From the NCBI GenBank assembly GCA_031285695.1, contig JAITVR010000208.1:1-9570 (forward strand): a stretch of DNA of 9,570 nucleotides, written 5' to 3'. The notes under the pieces were generated by a model that was not told the origin of the DNA, did no database searches, and was given only the letters and a program-made list of their open reading frames with translations. Below, one piece after another: positions 6,028 to 9,570 of this stretch (position 1 is the first letter of the stretch; the number at the start of each line of letters is the position of its first letter). Both the position numbers and the translations under genes were made by a program. Source of the DNA: Prevotellaceae bacterium (GTDB lineage Bacteria; Bacteroidota; Bacteroidia; Bacteroidales; UBA932).

Positions 6028-7371
6028 TTATATCCTTTTCTTTATTTCCGCTGTTTCCTTTTCGTATCCGGGTTTTTCGAGCAGGGCAAACATATTTTTC
6101 TTGTACGCCTCCACGCCCGGCTGGTCAAAGGGATTTACGCCCAGCATGTAGCCGCTAATGCCGCAGGCTTTTTCGTAAAAGTAAATGAGCTCACCAAGCG
6201 TGTACTCGCTCAGCTCCGGAATTTCGATGTGAATGTTGGGAACTCCGCCGTCCACGTGGGCAAGCAGCGTGCCCAGCTCCGCCATTTTATTTACTTCGTC
6301 AATATGCTTGTTGGCCAAAAAATTTAGCCCGTCGAGGTCTTCCTTATCATACGGAACGGTGGCGTGGCGTTTCGGTTTTCCAACGCTTAGCACGGTTTCA
6401 AACAGCATGCGCTCGCCATCTTGAATGTACTGCCCAAGCGAGTGCAAATCGGTGGTAAAGTCAACGCTGGCGGGGAAAACTCCCTTTCCGTCCTTGCCCT
6501 CGCTTTCGCCGTAAAGCTGCTTCCACCACTCGGCCAAAAAGTGCAGCTTGGGATTGTAATTTGCCAAAACTTCTACCTTTTTTCCTTTTGCGTAAAGCGC
6601 GTTGCGCACAGCAGCGTACTGCGCCGCAATATTTTTTTCAAAATCCACCGAAGGCTTTGTATTTTCCTCAATATCCTTTGCTCCGCGCACTAATTCTGCA
6701 ATGTCAAAACCCGCGCAGGCAATGGGCAGCAGGCCCACCGGCGTAAGCACCGAAAAGCGTCCGCCAACATCATCGGGAATGACAAAAGTTTTGTAACCCT
6801 CAATGTTGGCCGAAGTGCGCAGCGCGCCGCGCGCCTTGTCGGTAATGGCCACAATGCGGCGTTTTGCCTCCTCTTTTCCGTAGGTTTGCTCAATAAAATT
6901 TTTCACTATGCGAAACGCAATAGCCGGTTCTGTCGTGGTGCCCGACTTGGAAATCACAATGCACGAAACGGATTTATCGCGCAGCATTTCCATCAGCTCG
7001 TGCGTGTAATCTTCGCCAATATTTTGCCCTGCAAATACTACCAAGGGCGCCTTGCGCTCGGCCTTTGTTTGCAGCGCGCTAAAGCTGTGCGACAGCGCAT
7101 CAATTATCGCTTTTGCACCCAAGTACGAGCCACCAATACCAATTACCACCACCACATCAACTCCTTTGCAAAGCTGCGCTGCGGCGGATTTTACCTCGTC
7201 AATTTCTGCCTGCGAAATGGACGAGGGTAAATTTACCCAACCCAAAAAATCGTTACCTGCGCCACTTTTATCGTGCAGTATTTTTAGGCCTTGCATGGCT
7301 TTTTCTTTGAGCGCATGCACCTCTTGTTGGCTTACGCAATTCTGCGTTTGGGTGTAGTTGAGTGTAATCAT
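6028..7371 (-). CDS. pgi: Glucose-6-phosphate isomerase
   Basis: This enzyme interconverts glucose 6-phosphate and fructose 6-phosphate in the cytoplasm, linking glycolysis, gluconeogenesis and sugar-nucleotide supply. The 447 residues match the short Pgi type found in Bacteroidota and Firmicutes. Visible motifs are the phosphosugar-binding [11 protein letters not shown] (77-87), [10 protein letters not shown] (141-150), the family signature [14 protein letters not shown] (203-216), [10 protein letters not shown] (288-297, including the probable catalytic glutamate), the DLHSLGQ histidine (H310) and the [10 protein letters not shown] lysine (K424 or K425) near the C terminus. All expected active-site residues are present. 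It follows gpsA in the same direction after 98 bases with no terminator between them, so cotranscription is plausible. The ATG at 7371 gives a normal N terminus. Confidence 0.97.
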   Translation of the reverse strand: MITLNYTQTQNCVSQQEVHALKEKAMQGLKILHDKSGAGNDFLGWVNLPSSISQAEIDEVKSAAAQLCKGVDVVVVIGIGGSYLGAKAIIDALSHSFSALQTKAERKAPLVVFAGQNIGEDYTHELMEMLRDKSVSCIVISKSGTTTEPAIAFRIVKNFIEQTYGKEEAKRRIVAITDKARGALRTSANIEGYKTFVIPDDVGGRFSVLTPVGLLPIACAGFDIAELVRGAKDIEENTKPSVDFEKNIAAQYAAVRNALYAKGKKVEVLANYNPKLHFLAEWWKQLYGESEGKDGKGVFPASVDFTTDLHSLGQYIQDGERMLFETVLSVGKPKRHATVPYDKEDLDGLNFLANKHIDEVNKMAELGTLLAHVDGGVPNIHIEIPELSEYTLGELIYFYEKACGISGYMLGVNPFDQPGVEAYKKNMFALLEKPGYEKETAEIKKRI

Positions 7372-7389
7372 TTTAATTGGAGTTGAATC

Positions 7390-7417
7390 GTTGAGCAGTT
7401 TATTTGTTGAACTGTTT
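7390..7417. repeat. Short 16-bp-period repeat between gpsA and pgi
   Basis: GTTGAGCAGTTT (7390-7401) and GTTGAACTGTTT (7406-7417) match at 10 of 12 positions, and a further GTTGA lies at 7383-7387. It falls in the 98-base gpsA-pgi gap. It resembles dispersed GTTGAACAGTT-type intergenic repeats. I see no good -7 element here for a separate pgi promoter. Confidence 0.4.
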
Positions 7418-7469
7418 TAAGAAATACTTTCTTTTGTTCTTTTTTCCTGTTTTTCCTTTTTCCCTCGTC

Positions 7470-8477
7470 TTACATCAGCACCTCCGTCAGCTTCGCCACT
7501 TCTTTTTTTGCGTTAGCGCCCTCGTACAAAATTCTGTACATGGCTTCGGCAATGGGCAAATCAACCTTGTACTTTAGGTTCAAATCGTGCATGCACTTGG
7601 TGGCGTAGTAGCCCTCGGCCACCATGTTCATTTCGAGCTGCGCGTCCTTTACGCGGTAGCCTTTTCCAATCATGTTGCCAAAGGTACGGTTGCGGCTGAA
7701 CTGCGAGTAGCAGGTTACCAACAAATCGCCTAAATATGCAGAATACGCAGGCTCCCTTTCGTCCGAAAAAACTTCTGCCAAAAATCGCTTTAGCTCCACG
7801 TGCGCATTGCTTACCAGCACCGCTTGAAAGTTGTCGCCATAACCCAAGCCATGACAAACGCCGGCGGCTACCGCGTAAATATTTTTAAGAATTGCAGCGT
7901 ACTCCGTTCCGTGAATATCGGTGCTGATAATGGCGCGCAAAAACGAGCCGGTAAACGCCCGCGAAATGGCGCGCGAGTTAGCCTCTTCTTTGCAGGCAAA
8001 AGTCAAGTACGACAAGCGTTCGAGCGCAACTTCTTCGGCATGGCAGGGGCCGGTTACAATGCCCATGTTCTGAAAATCGGCGCCAAACTTATCGTGCATG
8101 TACTCCAGCACCGTGCGGTTTCCGTCGGGAATAATTCCTTTTACCGCCGAAACAATGAATTTTTCCTTCATGCTTTCGGTCAAGTCCTCCATCCACACAT
8201 CAACAAAGGCCGATGGAATGACGACAATCAGCACATCGCTGTTACGCACCGCCTCGTTCACATCGGTGTACAGCGTGAGCTTTTTTACGTCAAACTCCAC
8301 CTCCGTAAGAAACTGCGGATTGTGTCCGTGCTCCTTAATTCTGTCCACAAACTCCTGCTCGCGCACGTACCAACCCACATTTGGCAGGTTGTTGCTCAGC
8401 AATTTTGCAATGGCCGTAGCCCAACTTCCGCTGCCCAGCACGGTGTAGCGCGCGCTGTCCTTCACTTTTATTTCCAT
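7470..8477 (-). CDS. gpsA: NAD(P)-dependent glycerol-3-phosphate dehydrogenase
   Basis: The enzyme reduces dihydroxyacetone phosphate to sn-glycerol 3-phosphate, the backbone for membrane phospholipids. From the ATG at 8477 the protein has 335 residues, the usual family length. It opens with a Rossmann nucleotide-binding loop (VLGSGSWATA, 13-22), followed by SAVKGI (K113), the Bacteroidota form GPCHAEEVALERLSYLT (143-159), the catalytic-region LKNIYAVAAGVCHGLGYGDN (K198) and GDLLVTCYSQFSRNRTFG (250-267). The frame stays open to an ATG at 8519, but the extra 14 residues (MLTYSLQLLTYNFL) come from 21-bp-period repeat DNA and precede the conserved domain, so I start at 8477. It lies seven bases after the small upstream lipoprotein ORF and ahead of pgi, giving a possible three-gene unit. 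Confidence 0.96.
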   Translation of the reverse strand: MEIKVKDSARYTVLGSGSWATAIAKLLSNNLPNVGWYVREQEFVDRIKEHGHNPQFLTEVEFDVKKLTLYTDVNEAVRNSDVLIVVIPSAFVDVWMEDLTESMKEKFIVSAVKGIIPDGNRTVLEYMHDKFGADFQNMGIVTGPCHAEEVALERLSYLTFACKEEANSRAISRAFTGSFLRAIISTDIHGTEYAAILKNIYAVAAGVCHGLGYGDNFQAVLVSNAHVELKRFLAEVFSDEREPAYSAYLGDLLVTCYSQFSRNRTFGNMIGKGYRVKDAQLEMNMVAEGYYATKCMHDLNLKYKVDLPIAEAMYRILYEGANAKKEVAKLTEVLM

Positions 8478-8484
8478 AAGAAAG

Positions 8485-8517
8485 TTATAAGTCAAAAGTT
8501 GCAAACTGTAAGTCAAC
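8485..8517. repeat. Short 21-bp-period repeat ahead of gpsA
   Basis: TAAGTCAA occurs at 8488-8495 and again at 8509-8516, exactly 21 bases apart, with GTTGCAAACTG between. On the minus strand it reads GACTTACAGTTTGCAAC, resembling the CTTACAGT and GCAAC pieces of the 21-bp array at 3565-3815. It separates the small lipoprotein reading frame from gpsA and encodes the last residues of the former. Confidence 0.5.
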
Positions 8518-8700
8518 AACTTTTTCCTCTGAATTTTTGAATTTTGAATTTTGAATCTTAAAATCGGCTTTGCCGTAAATGGCGCGGCTGCCCCTAAAGT
8601 TGGGGCACGAGCATCGGGTTTTTCGCATGCCTGCGCAGCCGTTTAGCGCAAGCGCAAAAAGCACCAAAAGTAATCCGCCTATGGCAGTTCGTGTTTTCAT
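8485..8700 (-). CDS. Putative small lipoprotein with repeat-derived tail
   Basis: The predicted protein has 71 residues. A signal peptide (MKTRTAIGGLLLVLFALALNGC) ends in a good lipobox, LNGC, with Cys22 as lipid attachment site. The short mature part begins CAGMRKTRCSCPNFRG, with a Cys-Ser-Cys-Pro motif at 30-33; small Bacteroidota lipoproteins with this kind of motif are familiar to me, but I cannot name a family. From about residue 46 the sequence (DFKIQNSKFKNSEE...) is the translation of dispersed AT-rich repeats, so the original C terminus has probably been replaced or extended. It stops seven bases before gpsA. The function is unknown. The signal peptide argues it is real; the small size and repeat tail leave doubt. 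Confidence 0.55.
   Translation of the reverse strand: MKTRTAIGGLLLVLFALALNGCAGMRKTRCSCPNFRGSRAIYGKADFKIQNSKFKNSEEKVVDLQFATFDL
8531..8559. repeat. TTGAATTT repeat tract, including copy 2 of the 17-mer
   Basis: The tract is built of GAATTTT steps. Bases 8543-8559 are identical to 5395-5411 (TTTGAATTTTGAATCTT). On the minus strand it encodes the FKIQNSKFKNSE stretch of the small lipoprotein ORF. It is a dispersed intergenic repeat that falls inside a reading frame here. Confidence 0.75.
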
Positions 8701-8706
8701 ATTTTA

Positions 8707-8714
8707 CAAAGTTA
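8707..8714 (-). promoter_or_regulatory. Possible -7 element for the lipoprotein-gpsA unit
   Basis: On the minus strand TAACTTTG (8714-8707) fits TAnnTTTG exactly. It lies only six bases before the ATG at 8700, which would give an almost leaderless transcript. No clear -33 TTTG lies at the right distance. A TATAAT-like stretch is slightly further upstream. Some promoter is expected here, because the lipoprotein and the ferredoxin are divergent, but this site is uncertain. Confidence 0.3.
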
Positions 8715-8761
8715 ACACTTATATTATAGCTTATTCGCTTTGCGCGCTTTTTTTTCAAAAA

Positions 8762-8793
8762 ATTGTTTTTTATCAACTTTGTTGCTATATTTG
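8762..8793 (+). promoter_or_regulatory. Ferredoxin promoter
   Basis: TATATTTG (8786-8793) matches the Bacteroidota -7 consensus TAnnTTTG exactly. ATTG at 8762-8765 approximates the -33 TTTG with the preferred 20-base spacer. Transcription would start about 8800 and leave a leader of about 24 bases. This is the best promoter in the window, consistent with a highly expressed small gene. Confidence 0.75.
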
Positions 8794-8823
8794 TGCTACT
8801 GTTAACCAAAAAAATTTACGAAA

Positions 8824-8991
8824 ATGGCTTACAAAATTAGCAACGACTGTACCGCTTGCGGCACATGCATTGACGAGTGCCCGGTTGAGGCAATCTCGGC
8901 AGGCGACATCTACAAAATTGACCCCGAAGTTTGCACGGACTGCGGCACCTGCGCCGATGCTTGTCCGGTAGGCGCTATTAGCCCTGCGTAA
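8824..8991 (+). CDS. 2[4Fe-4S] ferredoxin
   Basis: This 55-residue cytoplasmic protein carries low-potential electrons, for example to and from pyruvate:ferredoxin oxidoreductase, hydrogenase or Rnf in anaerobes. Its length and layout are those of clostridial-type bacterial ferredoxins. Two copies of the cluster motif are present: C9, C12, C15, C19-Pro and C37, C40, C43, C47-Pro. The two halves (CTACGTCIDECPVEAIS and CTDCGTCADACPVGAIS) show the known internal duplication. The protein is acidic, as usual. It has its own promoter (8762-8793) and terminator (9017-9043), so it is a single-gene unit. All eight cysteines are intact. Its presence supports an anaerobic lifestyle for the host. Confidence 0.97.
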   Translation: MAYKISNDCTACGTCIDECPVEAISAGDIYKIDPEVCTDCGTCADACPVGAISPA

Positions 8992-9016
8992 GCGCTTGCT
9001 CGTTTTTTTGCAACAG

Positions 9017-9043
9017 GAGGCTGCCGTGCGCAGCCTCTTTTTT
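9017..9043 (+). terminator. Intrinsic terminator of the ferredoxin gene
   Basis: GAGGCTGC (9017-9024) and GCAGCCTC (9030-9037) form a perfect 8-bp GC-rich stem with a 5-base loop, followed by six T at 9038-9043. It begins 25 bases after the ferredoxin stop. The next ATG is only 11 bases beyond it, so the following gene must use a promoter inside this short gap, rely on read-through, or have a different start. Confidence 0.9.
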
Positions 9044-9054
9044 ATTTGGTAAAA

Positions 9055-9570
9055 ATGCTCAACCCGCGCTTTTCATCTCCCTTTGCCCAAGCCATTTTGC
9101 TGATTATTGCCATGGCGGTATCGCTTGTGGGCGTTACTGCGCTGTCGCAATTTTGCGCGCCGCTGCTGGGTTTTTCGTCTGCCGAGCTAAGCCAAGGAGT
9201 TACAGCAAGCAACCTTTCTTTATCATGGTATTTACTTACAATTCAAAGTATTGCCATGTTTTTATTGCCGCCGTTTTTAGCTGCTAAATTTATTGCACCA
9301 AGATTTTCAAATGTACTTCTCGGAACCCTTCGTAAGCCTTTGATAACCAGTAGTTTACGAAGCGTTTTAATGGTGCTAATAGCCATGCCATGTATCAGCT
9401 TTGCTTCGAGCGCAAACGCGCTGCTTCCGCTACCGCAGTGGGCTGCGGATATGGAAGCCGCCGCCGCGCAGCTTACCGAGCAGCTACTTTCACGCGCCGA
9501 TGCTAAGAGTTTTTTGCTCAACTTACTTGTTATGGCTGTGCTGCCGGCGGTAAGCGAGGAGCTATTTTTT
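9055..9570 (+). CDS. CPBP-family intramembrane metalloprotease (3' end cut by window)
   Basis: The frame is open from the ATG at 9055 to the right edge, 172 residues. It begins with a hydrophobic segment (about 12-38) and has a second near 58-78, another near 102-117, then an amphipathic stretch (MEAAAAQLTEQLL) and a hydrophobic segment ending MAVLPAVSEELFF. The paired glutamates (E168, E169) at the end of this helix are the first motif of the CPBP (Abi, Rce1-like) membrane proteases, normally followed within a few residues by Arg-Gly just beyond the window. Members cleave or bind membrane-associated peptides; substrates in Bacteroidota are unknown. The later His motifs cannot be checked. The start lies just after the ferredoxin terminator, and no other in-frame start is better. 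Confidence 0.8.
   Translation, partial: MLNPRFSSPFAQAILLIIAMAVSLVGVTALSQFCAPLLGFSSAELSQGVTASNLSLSWYLLTIQSIAMFLLPPFLAAKFIAPRFSNVLLGTLRKPLITSSLRSVLMVLIAMPCISFASSANALLPLPQWAADMEAAAAQLTEQLLSRADAKSFLLNLLVMAVLPAVSEELFF

Noticed and set aside
6016..6034. GATATAA/TTATATC inverted repeat at the pgi stop as a terminator
   Set aside because: The 7-bp stem is nearly all A-T, overlaps the stop codon and is not followed by a T-run on the minus strand, so it is too weak to call.
7800..8540. 246-codon plus-strand frame opposite gpsA
   Set aside because: It is entirely antisense to the conserved gpsA and runs into the repeat DNA upstream. No domain is recognisable.
8579..8971. 130-codon plus-strand frame overlapping the ferredoxin
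   Set aside because: It reads through the divergent promoter region and the ferredoxin in another frame. The ferredoxin frame has all eight cluster cysteines and a proper promoter.

Overview
This window is a chromosomal segment from a Bacteroidota bacterium, most likely an anaerobe of the order Bacteroidales. The evidence is the set of protein families (an alpha-type DnaE with the Bacteroidota motif set, a short Bacteroidales-type 2[4Fe-4S] ferredoxin, a DUF3332-type lipoprotein, the GpsA variant with GPCHAEEV), several TAnnTTTG promoter elements typical of this phylum, and the lack of Shine-Dalgarno sequences. The species cannot be fixed from the sequence. The core genes look ordinary and intact, and I did not find a convincing new enzymatic or defence system. 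What is unusual is the density and arrangement of repeats between the genes.

Layout, left to right. Bases 1-3531 (+) are the replicative DNA polymerase III alpha subunit dnaE, missing only its first residues beyond the left edge. Bases 3532-4184 hold no convincing gene. They contain a promoter-like element, a 21-bp tandem array with a 42-bp higher-order unit, a nested palindromic element, and a strong hairpin just ahead of the next gene. Bases 4185-5090 (+) are ddh, meso-diaminopimelate D-dehydrogenase. Bases 5091-5415 hold two further palindromic elements, a second copy of a 29-bp tail motif, and a bidirectional terminator. Bases 5416-5928 (-) are a DUF3332-like lipoprotein with its own promoter.

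Bases 6028-7371 (-) are pgi (glucose-6-phosphate isomerase) and 7470-8477 (-) are gpsA (glycerol-3-phosphate dehydrogenase). Upstream of gpsA lies a tiny putative lipoprotein gene (8485-8700, -), whose 3' third is made of dispersed-repeat DNA. These three are close and codirectional and may be one transcription unit. Going the other way from a divergent intergenic region are a 55-residue ferredoxin (8824-8991, +) with a clear promoter and terminator, and the start of a CPBP-family membrane protease (9055 onward, cut by the right edge).

Functionally the genes are a housekeeping mix: chromosome replication (dnaE), lysine and peptidoglycan precursor synthesis (ddh), central sugar metabolism (pgi), phospholipid precursor supply (gpsA) and low-potential electron transfer (ferredoxin). 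The most notable observation is that ddh is bracketed by two direct, similarly organised composite repeats (palindrome plus 29-bp tail). The next is the 21-bp array after dnaE, which keeps the dnaE reading frame open for about 157 codons beyond its stop.
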